Source of the DNA: Caldisericia bacterium
GTDB lineage: Bacteria > Caldisericota > Caldisericia > UBA6126
NCBI GenBank assembly: GCA_023146045.1
Contig: JAGLCW010000131.1
Location: 1-46,654, forward strand
Length of the DNA stretch: 46,654 nucleotides
Direction of reading: 5' to 3'
The translations under genes and the position numbers were made by a program. This document shows positions 1 through 9,900 of the stretch, piece after piece; positions within the stretch are counted from its first letter, which is position 1; every line of letters starts with the position of its first letter. The notes under the pieces were generated by a model. That model had not been told where the DNA came from and searched no databases. It worked only from the letters and a program-made list of their open reading frames with translations.

Positions 1-1118
1 CGTTGAATATAACGAAATCGAATTTCAAATTTTCTTCTTCCTCTATCAATTGACTTTATTGGATCAACTCCAAAAAACCTAGCAAAATTTAGAGAGGCAA
101 ATAACAAATCACCCAGTTCTTGTTCAACTTCTCTTTTATTCCCTGTGTTAGCTGCCTCCTTTATTTCGAGACATTCTTCTATCATTTTTTCTATAATATC
201 ATCAGATTTTTCCCATTCGTAACCATACTCTGAGGCTTCATTTGATATCCTAACTACAGGTTTTAAATCTACAGAAAAATCCTTTTCTTCTTCAGATTTT
301 TTTGTTTCGATTTGCTTTAGGTTTGTCCACTGATTAATTACTTGATCAGAAGACAATTCGTTACCAATTCTAAAAACATGTGGATGTCTAAATACTAATT
401 TATTTATCATATATAAAACTGAATCGTAAATTGAAAATTCACCATCATTCTCAGCAATTTGTGCTTGAATTAACGGTTGGATTAATAGATCACCCAGTTC
501 TTCTTTTAAGTGATCTGAATTCTTTTCTTTAATAGCATCTATGACTTCAAATGATTCATCTAATAATGATGATATTAGAGTTTCATGTGTCTGCTTTCTA
601 TCCCAAGGGCACTTAACTCTAAGAATCTTAATTAATTTTTTTGCATTGAAAAATATTTGGTCATTTTTGTTACTTAGTGCAGGCATCCAATCTTTGCAGT
701 AATAAAGGTACTCTTCTTGTTCTCTCGTCTCTATAGAGCCTGGACGACATCGTCTAACTTCTTTTATCGCATCTTCGGCAGAAAATCCTTTTAACAAAAG
801 AAACAACCCGGCTATGGTACCAGCTCTACCAAGCCCCCCCATGCAATGAACATATACTGGCACTTCACAATAATCGTAAAAAGATAAATTTCTAATTAAT
901 TCTAAAGATTGACTTGCATCTGGAACAGAGTAGTCTTTAACTGGAATATTTAACAGATCAACAGTTTTTTGTTCTAATTCTTTACTAAAATAATCTGTTC
1001 CAGTTAAATTTACAACAACTCCTATCGGGTGTAGATTTGGAATGTTTTCTTCTGGTATGCTTGGCCATGGACCAATCATTAATCTATTCTTAACAATCCA
1101 GTTTCCTTTTAAAAACAT
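1..1118 (-). CDS. Dual-specificity phosphatase-MazG fusion (3' end cut by window)
   Basis: The frame is open from an ATG at 1118 to the window edge, so about 372 residues are visible and the C-terminus is cut. Residues about 1-145 look like a cysteine-dependent tyrosine/dual-specificity phosphatase: the P-loop HCMGGLGRAG gives Cys92 and Arg98, and Asp67 in SVPD is a plausible general acid. Residues about 155-250 are a MazG domain (CPWDRKQTHE, then EELGD and HPHVF). Residues about 285-372 are a second MazG half with EECLEI and QELGDLLFA, ending in the RFRYI seen near the end of bacterial MazG, so few residues are missing. MazG hydrolyses nucleoside triphosphates to monophosphates and pyrophosphate; the acidic EExxE/ExxD metal ligands look intact. 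The start overlaps the mfd stop by 10 bases, and GAGAGG lies just upstream, which suggests coupled translation. The fusion is read directly from the sequence; the joint role is unknown. Confidence 0.88.
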   Translation of the reverse strand, partial: MFLKGNWIVKNRLMIGPWPSIPEENIPNLHPIGVVVNLTGTDYFSKELEQKTVDLLNIPVKDYSVPDASQSLELIRNLSFYDYCEVPVYVHCMGGLGRAGTIAGLFLLLKGFSAEDAIKEVRRCRPGSIETREQEEYLYYCKDWMPALSNKNDQIFFNAKKLIKILRVKCPWDRKQTHETLISSLLDESFEVIDAIKEKNSDHLKEELGDLLIQPLIQAQIAENDGEFSIYDSVLYMINKLVFRHPHVFRIGNELSSDQVINQWTNLKQIETKKSEEEKDFSVDLKPVVRISNEASEYGYEWEKSDDIIEKMIEECLEIKEAANTGNKREVEQELGDLLFASLNFARFFGVDPIKSIDRGRRKFEIRFRYIQ

Positions 1119-4100
1119 TTCATTACCTCTCTAATTACTGTGTTGAACTCCATATCTTCTTTTCTCACTGTAAGATATCCTCCGTAAAAATGTACATTAT
1201 TCCCAAATTTCTGACATAAAGAAGATAAACAAGTTGTTGTAATTTTAAATCTTTCTGATTTTTCAAGAAAATAGAAAAATATTAAGTTTCTGTCAAGTTT
1301 CACTTCTTTCATGCCTTTTCCGTAACATAGTATTCTCAAATGAAGGTTTTTGTAAAATTCTTCCATTTGTTTAGGTGCTTTCCCAAATCTGTCTGCATAT
1401 TCTTTAACTAATTTTTTTAACTCCTTTTCTTTTTTTGTTCTAGTTAACTCCTGGTATATCGATAATCTTTCAGCTTCATCCCTAATAAATTCCTCTGGAA
1501 TGAATCCTGTTATTGGAAAATCTGGTAAATCGTCTGAAATATACTCTTTTGTTGGGTTGTTGGATTTTTCAACAGCATCTTTTAACAATTTTACATACAT
1601 ATGGTATCCAACAGACTGTAGATGACCAGATTGAGAAGTTCCAAGGAAATTGCCTGCTCCTCTTATCTCAAGATCTCTCATTGCAATTTTTAACCCTGAT
1701 CCCAATTCAACAAAGTTTTGCATTGCTTTCAATCTTGATGAAGATTTTTGAGACAATGCTTTGTTTGATGGATAAAAGAAATATGCGTATGCTCTTCTAT
1801 TTGATCGCCCAACTCTTCCTCTTAATTGGTACATTTGTGCTAGTCCAAGTCTATCCGAGTTATCTACAATTAATGTATTTACAGTTGGGATATCTATCCC
1901 TGACTCAATAATTGTTGTACAGAGAAGTAAATTTAGTTCTCCTTGTAAAAACTGTGTAATAACCCTGTCAATCGAGTCACCACTCATTCTTCCGTGCCCA
2001 ACACCAATCTTTACATTCGGAAAGAGGTTTTTCAGTCTTTCTTTAACTTCCATGATATCGCTTATTCTGTTGTGTACAAAATACACTTGTCCACCTCTCG
2101 ACAACTCGAATTTTATGGCATTTTTTATTACTTCTTCGTTGTCTTGGAGTACATATGTTTTAACTGGTTTTCTTCCTTCTGGGGAAGTGTCTATTCTTGA
2201 GATAGACCTAACACCGCTCATTGCCATAGACAATGTTCTTGGAATTGGAGTAGCTGTTAATGTCAGTACATCTACGTTTTCTTTTAACATTCTAATTTTT
2301 TCTTTATGCTTTACTCCAAATTTATGCTCTTCATCAATAATAAGAAGTCCCAATTTTTTAAAGTTCATATCCTTCGATAAAAGTCTATGCGTTCCTATAA
2401 CTAAATCAGCTTTCCCTTCAGAAATATCTTTTATGTTGTCTTTAATCTTTTTTGCGTGGACAAGCCTTGACATTTGAACAATTTCTATTGGAAATGGAGC
2501 ATATCTATCTTTAAACGTCTCGTAGTGCTGGTTAGCCAGTATTGTTGTTGGGACTAACAATGCTACTTGAAACCCTTCCATCAATGCCTTAAATGCAGCT
2601 CTAATTGCTACTTCTGTTTTTCCGTAACCAACATCACCTGTAACAATTCTGTCCATAACCTTATCTGATTCCATATCTTGTTTTACATCATTAATTGATG
2701 TTACTTGATCTGGAGTTTCATCATATGGGAAAATTGTTTCCATTTCTTTTTGCCATGGAGTATCTTTTCCAAATTCATATCCTCTTGTGGCTTCTTTTTT
2801 TGCATATAGTGCTACTAATTCTTCAGCAATTGCTTCAATTCCTTTTTTGGCTTTCTTCTTTGTCCTTTCCCATTCTGTTGTTCCTAACGAACTTAGTTTC
2901 ATATTTTGGGAATCACCAATGTATTTGTTAACCATATGCAGTCTTTCTGGTGGTACAAACAATTGATCTCCTCCGTTATATTCCATGAGTAAGAATTCTT
3001 TGGGTTTTTTTTCTGGACCATCTAAAAGTTTTAGCCCCCTATAGACGCCAATACCATAAGAATAATGAACAAGCACATCACCCATGGCAAGATCATCCAC
3101 AGATTTTATCGGAGTACCTTCTCTAAATTTTTTAAAATGAGTGTGTGGTCTTTTCCATCCAAATATTTCTCTGTCCGTCATCAGAGCAAATTTCCTGTCA
3201 GGAAGATAAAACCCTTTGTCCATGTACAAGTCTTCAATTTCAATATTACTGTTAAGACTGTTAAACCCAAAACTATCCAGTATCTCGATTACACGCTTTG
3301 GTTGTTTAGTTGCAATAAATAAAAATCCATCATTTTTTAAATATTGCTTTATAGTTGCCTTAAAATCACCAGCAATTGGAGAATACACTTCTTCCATATG
3401 AATTGCATACTGATCTTCAGATGGGTAATTGGATGGGTTTTGGTTTATCTCAATTATCCTTGGGTATTCTGTGATTTTCTTTTTCAGCTTAGAATAACTA
3501 GAAAAAAGATCAATTGAAACAACTTCTTTTTTTTCTAATTCAAGTCCATGTACTTCTTCCGCTTCTTTAAAAGTAGCATTTATTGAGTCAAAAACGCGAT
3601 TTGAATCTTCGATAATAACCGTAGAGTAGTCACTCAAATAATCTACAATGGAATATTCTTCGTCTCTAGCAATTGGTAAATAATAAAGGTGGTTTAAAAT
3701 TGAGTTTTTTTGCTTAATTATTTCTAAATCTTGTTCTACAGCATCGCTTGATATTTTTGGATCATTTTCAATCTTACTTTCGATAAATTTTTCTACTTTT
3801 TCTTTTTCATCAATACTACAGGTGAAATGATGCACCGGAATCATCATTGCTAAGTCTGTTTTCTCTATGCTTAATTGTGATACAGGGCTAAAAAATCTTA
3901 TACTTTCAACTTCAGTGTCAAATAATTCAATTCTAACAGGATAAGGATGTGCAGCTGAGAAAACATCTAATATCCCCCCTTTACGCCTAAATTCTCCAAC
4001 TCTATCTACAACATTACAGTTTCTGTAACCCATACAAACAAGTTTTTGGATTAATGTTTCAATAGATTGCTCTTCATTTACACTTATAGAGAAAGAAAAT

Positions 4101-4564
4101 TCCTCAAGATTTCTTGGACTAATAACAGGATTGCATATTGCTTGGGGAGTAGCAATAATTACGCAATCCTCAAAAAGCACATTATAAAGTACATTTAACT
4201 GCTCAGCACTTAGCTCTGGTGGCCGTGGGATCCTTTCATAAGGTGCAGCACCAGTATCTGGAAACATGCAAACCTTTGGAATTAATCCTAATTCTGATAT
4301 TTGTTTCAAAAACGAAAACGTCTTTTGCATTTCAAGATCTGTTGGTACAACAACTAATGACGATTTTTCTCTCTCTAATAGGTTCGAAAGCAATATGTTT
4401 CCAGCAAAACCAACAACATTGTTTATCTTTAGATTGAAGTCTTTCTTGTTTTCAAAAACAGATTCTTTCAAATCTTTTATGCAATCAACTCCATTAAATG
4501 TTGAAATCAGTTTTTTAAAAATTCTTTTTTTAAAATCTTTTTCTTCTTTAAGCATAATAGCCAT
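1109..4564 (-). CDS. mfd: Transcription-repair coupling factor Mfd
   Basis: At 1151 residues this is the usual full length for Mfd, the DNA translocase that removes RNA polymerase stalled at lesions and recruits UvrA. The N-terminal UvrB-like region is about residues 30-350. The RNA polymerase-interacting CarD-like domain follows at about 487-560 (GDVLVHYSYGIGVYRG). The translocase has Walker A GDVGYGKTE (643-651), DEEH (744-747) and TATPIPRT (770-777). The TRCF C-terminal domain comes last. The gene lies 10 bases after pth and overlaps the phosphatase-MazG gene by 10 bases, so the three are probably one transcript. No strong ribosome binding site precedes ATG 4564. An in-frame ATG three codons later is possible, but the difference is trivial. 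All helicase motifs appear intact. Confidence 0.97.
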   Translation of the reverse strand: MAIMLKEEKDFKKRIFKKLISTFNGVDCIKDLKESVFENKKDFNLKINNVVGFAGNILLSNLLEREKSSLVVVPTDLEMQKTFSFLKQISELGLIPKVCMFPDTGAAPYERIPRPPELSAEQLNVLYNVLFEDCVIIATPQAICNPVISPRNLEEFSFSISVNEEQSIETLIQKLVCMGYRNCNVVDRVGEFRRKGGILDVFSAAHPYPVRIELFDTEVESIRFFSPVSQLSIEKTDLAMMIPVHHFTCSIDEKEKVEKFIESKIENDPKISSDAVEQDLEIIKQKNSILNHLYYLPIARDEEYSIVDYLSDYSTVIIEDSNRVFDSINATFKEAEEVHGLELEKKEVVSIDLFSSYSKLKKKITEYPRIIEINQNPSNYPSEDQYAIHMEEVYSPIAGDFKATIKQYLKNDGFLFIATKQPKRVIEILDSFGFNSLNSNIEIEDLYMDKGFYLPDRKFALMTDREIFGWKRPHTHFKKFREGTPIKSVDDLAMGDVLVHYSYGIGVYRGLKLLDGPEKKPKEFLLMEYNGGDQLFVPPERLHMVNKYIGDSQNMKLSSLGTTEWERTKKKAKKGIEAIAEELVALYAKKEATRGYEFGKDTPWQKEMETIFPYDETPDQVTSINDVKQDMESDKVMDRIVTGDVGYGKTEVAIRAAFKALMEGFQVALLVPTTILANQHYETFKDRYAPFPIEIVQMSRLVHAKKIKDNIKDISEGKADLVIGTHRLLSKDMNFKKLGLLIIDEEHKFGVKHKEKIRMLKENVDVLTLTATPIPRTLSMAMSGVRSISRIDTSPEGRKPVKTYVLQDNEEVIKNAIKFELSRGGQVYFVHNRISDIMEVKERLKNLFPNVKIGVGHGRMSGDSIDRVITQFLQGELNLLLCTTIIESGIDIPTVNTLIVDNSDRLGLAQMYQLRGRVGRSNRRAYAYFFYPSNKALSQKSSSRLKAMQNFVELGSGLKIAMRDLEIRGAGNFLGTSQSGHLQSVGYHMYVKLLKDAVEKSNNPTKEYISDDLPDFPITGFIPEEFIRDEAERLSIYQELTRTKKEKELKKLVKEYADRFGKAPKQMEEFYKNLHLRILCYGKGMKEVKLDRNLIFFYFLEKSERFKITTTCLSSLCQKFGNNVHFYGGYLTVRKEDMEFNTVIREVMKCF

Positions 4565-4574
4565 ATTTTATCAA

Positions 4575-5150
4575 TTAATTTGGAATTCTTTTATTAAATT
4601 TGTTTGCTGAAAAAATAAATCCGCTGTCAATTATATCTAAAACTGCAAACATGGCTGTTTCAATAGATTCTTTCAAAGACTTATGCTCACTTCTTAAAAA
4701 ATTATCTAGCACATAGTCAACAGTGCTCTCTGAAGATACCGGTCTATCTATTCCGATTCTTACTCTTAGATACTCAGGCGTTTTTAAATATTGGGTAATA
4801 GATTTTATCCCATTATGTCCTCCAGACCCCCCACCTTTCTTTACTCTTATTGAACCTATTGGTAGATCTAAATCATCGTGTATAACAATTATTTGATCTA
4901 ATTCCAGATGGTATTTATTCATAACATTTCTAATACTTTCACCAGAAAGGTTCATAAAAGTTATGGGCTTACAAAGTAAAAAATTTTCACCACAGATTCT
5001 ATTTATTTTCCCTGTCATTGCTTGACACTCAGCATATCGCAAAGGAGATCTAAATTCTTCAGAAATTTTATCAGCTACCATAAATCCCGCATTGTGCCTC
5101 GTCATAAGGTATTTAACTCCAGGATTTCCGAGTCCAAAAACAGCAAACAT
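4575..5150 (-). CDS. pth: Peptidyl-tRNA hydrolase
   Basis: The 191-residue protein matches bacterial Pth, a cytoplasmic enzyme that cleaves peptidyl-tRNA released from stalled ribosomes. The family signature is present from the N-terminus: GLGNPG with Asn9, TRHNAGF with catalytic His19, TFMNLSG with Asn67, HDDLDLP with Asp92, and GGSGGHNGIKS with Asn113. Length is typical. The ATG at 5150 has a strong GGAGG a few bases upstream. It is the first gene of the pth-mfd-phosphatase/mazG unit and is transcribed away from the gene at 5230. The pth-mfd neighbourhood is common in Firmicutes. Confidence 0.97.
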   Translation of the reverse strand: MFAVFGLGNPGVKYLMTRHNAGFMVADKISEEFRSPLRYAECQAMTGKINRICGENFLLCKPITFMNLSGESIRNVMNKYHLELDQIIVIHDDLDLPIGSIRVKKGGGSGGHNGIKSITQYLKTPEYLRVRIGIDRPVSSESTVDYVLDNFLRSEHKSLKESIETAMFAVLDIIDSGFIFSANKFNKRIPN

Positions 5151-5159
5151 TTTGCCTCC

Positions 5160-5191
5160 TTGTTTTTTTTAAAACATAATAAAGTTATAAT
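5160..5191 (+). promoter_or_regulatory. Possible promoter for the 5230 operon
   Basis: A perfect TATAAT at 5186-5191 sits 38 bases before the start codon at 5230. The -35 region is poor: TTTTTT at 5163-5168 has a 17-base spacer, and TTGTTT at 5160-5165 has a 20-base spacer. The 79-base gap also has to hold the divergent pth promoter, for which I see no convincing box. Confidence 0.4.
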
Positions 5192-5229
5192 CATACTACT
5201 AAAATTAGCATTGCAAAGAAGGTGGGATA

Positions 5230-6978
5230 ATGAAAAAATTCCTTTTGTGGATACTTATCATTGTTTTGTTGCCGATTTCTTATTTTGCTTACGGGCTTTT
5301 AAGCGATCATATTATTGAATTCAGGTTTTTTTCAAATCCGCAAAATTCACAATTGGTCGAAGAGAATGGAATTGAGTTTAACAGAAATGTTTCGTCTGAA
5401 CCAATAGGTAAACCCGTGGTTCTTTTTATTGCAAATAACCTAACCAAGGAAGAATCTGAATCTTTACTTTTTGCTCAAACAGCACTACAAAAAGGTTCAA
5501 ACGGTGAGTATCCAGTATATCCCATTTTAGACGAAGATCTGTCCCTTGTAAATATTCTAACCGGTGTTTCTCCTAATAGGGGTAACTATTTATCGAATCC
5601 AAACATATCAAATTTAGACAGTATACTTCTTTCATCGCTAGATGCAGGATATAAAGTTGCTTACTTTGGTAACCATCTTCCATCAACTGATTCAGAGTCA
5701 ATGCCTGAAAATGAATCCTTGCAAAATCCCGCTGAAACTCATGAAATAACTATTCCTGCCAGCTTTGTTGAACCAGTTAAAAATATTGAAGAATTGTCGA
5801 GTTGGATGAATGATTATTCGGAACAGTTGAAAAGCTATCAGTTTTTAATTTTCAATATACCTTTTATTTCAGACCCTCTAAACTCAACTGAAAGAGAAAA
5901 AGAAATTGAACTGTTTAATGAAACTATGGAAAACATTTCACTTTCCTGTGGAGAAGAATCCCAATATTACTTTACTTCTCCAATTTCTTTTTCTTATAAT
6001 TTAGTGAGCTTAATGCCAAATTTTGACTTGAAGTCCCCATTTTACGCTTTTGGTAACCACATTAAAGAAAATACATCGAGTATCTCCACCCAACTTGAAA
6101 ATCTTACGTCAACAATTTCGTTCAGCCTAGGACTTTCTCCGTCAAATGAAAATATTGCTACTCCGATTGTACAACTTTTCGATTTACCCGAAGAAACTCT
6201 TTTAGAAAAATACACTTCTTTCGTTAATGGACAAATGATTGGGTATATATCTGTCCTTCTTGATCAAGGAATTGATCAAGAATCAGTTGCTGGTTTTATC
6301 TTACATGCAAATGATTCAATAAATACCATCCCAAGTAAAGATTTATCAGAATTAACAAGCAGAGTAGATTTGTTGCAAGCTGAATTCTTTTCTTTTATGA
6401 ACAACAAGGATTCATCTCAAAAGAAAAAAGAACTTTTGTTTTTTACTATTCTTTTGGCACTTGCAAGCATTCTTTGGTTAGCATTTGCTCCGTGGAATCT
6501 TCGAGGATACTTATACGGAATTGCTTTTACAATAATTTTTGTAATTTTTAACACATTTGTTTTTAAAAATGCACTGACAATCCCAGCACTTTCCGATGTA
6601 TCGGTAGAGTGGTTGTTTCTAAAATACTCTCTTCCATTGATTTGCACAAGCGTTGTTTCTGGAACAATCACAACACTTCTTGGTGGATTTGTATTCAACG
6701 TCGACATTTACAGCATCATAAAAGATCTCAATTGTCAAATTGGAACTTTTATTTTTTTAGTAATCGTGGAAACGTCACTTCTTGGAATCCACTTCGGTTA
6801 TTCTTTCAATGGGTCTATAGAAACTTTTGTTTCCCAATTGATGTTCACTCGAAACGAGACAATAATTATTCTTGCACCAGTTGCTTTACTTATTATGATT
6901 TGCGAATCTTATATTTTTTACAAGATTCTAACAAAGAACAATAAAAGGAAGATTTTAAATGAAACTACACCTGCATAA
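5230..6978 (+). CDS. Membrane protein with degenerate alkaline-phosphatase-like outer domain
   Basis: This 582-residue protein has one N-terminal membrane helix (about 5-22), a large, presumably external domain (about 25-398) and five C-terminal helices (about 402-420, 424-447, 463-490, 505-523, 543-566). Parts of the outer domain resemble the alkaline phosphatase/sulfatase fold: KPVVLFIAN where such enzymes have a first strand ending in Asp-Gly, LSLVNILTGVSPNRGNY like the substrate-site segment, and a late IATPIVQLFDLP like the usual APT-LLGLP strand. The metal-binding Asp after the first strand is replaced by Asn-Asn, so catalysis is doubtful. A GAAGGTGGG ribosome binding site precedes ATG 5230. 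Its last 20 bases overlap the start of the giant secreted protein, so the two are probably co-translated. The function is unknown; the fold assignment is inference. Confidence 0.82.
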   Translation: MKKFLLWILIIVLLPISYFAYGLLSDHIIEFRFFSNPQNSQLVEENGIEFNRNVSSEPIGKPVVLFIANNLTKEESESLLFAQTALQKGSNGEYPVYPILDEDLSLVNILTGVSPNRGNYLSNPNISNLDSILLSSLDAGYKVAYFGNHLPSTDSESMPENESLQNPAETHEITIPASFVEPVKNIEELSSWMNDYSEQLKSYQFLIFNIPFISDPLNSTEREKEIELFNETMENISLSCGEESQYYFTSPISFSYNLVSLMPNFDLKSPFYAFGNHIKENTSSISTQLENLTSTISFSLGLSPSNENIATPIVQLFDLPEETLLEKYTSFVNGQMIGYISVLLDQGIDQESVAGFILHANDSINTIPSKDLSELTSRVDLLQAEFFSFMNNKDSSQKKKELLFFTILLALASILWLAFAPWNLRGYLYGIAFTIIFVIFNTFVFKNALTIPALSDVSVEWLFLKYSLPLICTSVVSGTITTLLGGFVFNVDIYSIIKDLNCQIGTFIFLVIVETSLLGIHFGYSFNGSIETFVSQLMFTRNETIIILAPVALLIMICESYIFYKILTKNNKRKILNETTPA

Positions 6979-9900
6979 AAAAATTCTTTCTCATATTTTC
7001 CTCAGCTTAACACTTATTTTTTCTAGTTTTCCAACAGTTGCTAGAGCTGAAAGTCTAGGCTTTTCTGTAAGATGTACACCAAGTTCAAAAGCTATTCAAG
7101 GAGAGCCTTTATTTTTAACTACTACGTCAAATCAAGATTCTTACTTAACGATAAATGCAGAAACCAAATCAAAAATAATACTTCTTTTTGATAATAAATT
7201 TATAGAAGCTAATGTTGAACAAGAAATTGTCATTCCTATAGTTTATCCGTTAAATGAAAACTTCACTCTTTCATTCCACTTAAAAAATATCGACTCAACA
7301 GATTCAACAGATTTCTCAAAAGACTTTACTGTAGAAAACCAAAAAAATGGTGAGGCCTCATTTAAAGGAAGAGTTATAAATGGTAGTTCTTCTCAAAAAA
7401 TTGGTCTCGAAGGGGCTTTCATTGAAGTCATTTCTGGCCCCACTTTCGCATTTACAGAAAGTTGTGACGACGGTTACTTTGAATTCAATCACCTTATCCC
7501 TGGTCCATATAAGTTCAAAATAACTCATTCGTGTACTAATTTAGCGGAAGAAGTAATTATTGAGGTCAAAAAGCAAACCCCATTCTCTGAAATTACTATA
7601 AACCCTCATAATGTTCCAGAGTTTGATTTTTGGATGAATAAATCGTCTGGCTCTAATTATGAGGTTAAAGAAACTGCAACCATATTCATGCGCTCTAAAT
7701 TAAATATGAAGGTTAATCTATTTCTAATTAATGACAAAAACAAAGAACCAATTTTGCTGAATTTCTCATTGCAAAAAGACGAGATAAGCAGGTTTTTTTG
7801 GATTATTCCTACATCAACTAACCTTGGGAAACACTATTTTTCACTCGAACCAGCTGAATCAGGATTGTGCGGATGTGCAAGATATTCTATACAGATTGCA
7901 ACTTCTATCGAAAACAGTGCCCTGATTGGTTGTGTTGTTGTTGACGATAAACCAGTAAAAGGAGTTGATGTATCTTTCCCTTACGAGTATTTGCCACATA
8001 CTAAAACAGATGAATATGGAAAGTTCGAAATAACGGATCTACCTTCTGGAAACTACAATCTAAGATTTACATTGGAAGGCTTTAAAGAAAAAAATATAAA
8101 AAATGTTGATATTGTGAGAAGCCAAATAAATGGACCTATTACGGTTATGATGGAGGCACAGGAAGATAATAAAATCTCGTTTTTACCTTCTAGGTTAGAT
8201 TTCACAACACATGAAAGAAGAAGTAAAACCATCCCGATACTCTGCTTCATGAAAAATGGTTATGCTTCAAACATAAGTATTGAAAAGATTGAAGGTCCTG
8301 ATGGTATATTTTTTTCCTCCGATGCCATTTCAAGCTTGCTTCAAGAAAAACAACTTTTGAGTTTCACTATTAGTGAAACAGTACTTCCTGGAAAACATCA
8401 TGTCAAATTTGAAGTAAATCACAATTCATCAACTCAATTTATTGAGGGTACCGTATATGTTCAAGGATTATCTTCGGGTACTTTTGATGGATCAGTTTCT
8501 CCTCCTGGAATATCCATACCTCAAGGGAAAACTGCAAATTATATTTTTTCTGCAGAAAAGTTTACAAACTTCAATGAACGATTATCTATAAGAATTAAAA
8601 ACTTACCTTCATACACGCAGCTAATTTTTGATAAAGAAAAAAAATTCGTTCCTCCATGCGAAATTCCTTTTTCGATTGACACATCATTATCTACTAAAGT
8701 TTTTAATCACGAGATTGAGCTAGAAGTTTTTAGTGGTGATCAAAAAAATATATTTGTTTTCCCACTTAACATCTTTCCAAGAAAAGGGCAAATTACAACA
8801 TGCCCAACAGAAGGTTGGAACCCAATTCTTCAACCAGGAAAAGAATCATCGTTAAGTATTAGTTGCTTTTCCACAAGTGGTTTTTCGCAAAATGTTAGGC
8901 TAAACAAAGATTATGGACCAGACTGGGTCTCAATAAAAAAACACGATATTGGTTCTGTAACAAAAAAACCAATTTCCACGCAAATCAACTTCTCTCCACC
9001 AGATGACATACTTATAGGTGGGTATCCTTATTCAATAAGCTTTACATATGGAGAGAACAACGAAGAATACAAAAAATTCTCTGGTCAAATCTATATTCAA
9101 AAAGCCAACCCTAAGGCTCCAATAAATGCACGTGGTAAATTTATTGCTGAAGGAAACAGTATTATTCTCACATGGGATCCTCCAATTGAAGATGATCTAA
9201 ATATTATTGGGTACAACGTATATAGAAGTTTGCACTATCCGGCATTATCTAACTCACATCCTTTGAATAGTACTCTTATTTCAGGCATTGAGTTTATTGA
9301 CACTACATTTTTATATGGTGAAAATTATTGGTATGTTGTTAAAGCCGTTTTCCAAGATGGATCAATAAGCTCACCATCTAATACCTCTCAAGTTATAGTC
9401 CCACCGAAAGAAGATGGTGCAATAATTGTCTCTTTAGAAAAACCATCTGGCTCTTCTTACTATACTAATTCACCAATTCCAGTAAATTTCCAAGCTACTA
9501 TTTATGGGAAAGTTTCGATTTCCTGTTCTGTAAAATATTTAGATGCTCTATTGTTTGAGAAAGCTATTACTCCTGGTACAAAATATAGATGGACTCCAAT
9601 TCTTCCAGAGTTACCTGATTCAAAATGCATCTTAACTATTATTTTTGAAGGAGAAGGAGGATACAAAGAAACTAGAAATTTTTACTTTTTTAGCAAAGAA
9701 CAAAAATCTGGAGCATGCGTTGTAAGCGGTGCACTTTTAAATAGCGTTACAAAAAAACCACTTCATGGGGCACACATTCAAATCATTGATGGTCCAACAT
9801 ATGGCGTAGCTACCACAGATGAAAATGGTAATTTCAGAATAAAACACCTTGCGGTAGGTTTCTACAATTTTTCAATTCAGTATAATGGATCAAATCACTC

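Noticed and set aside
1513-4610. Several plus-strand open frames of 61-141 codons
   Set aside because: They lie wholly inside the intact mfd gene on the other strand, lack ribosome binding sites and have hydrophobic low-complexity translations typical of antisense shadows.
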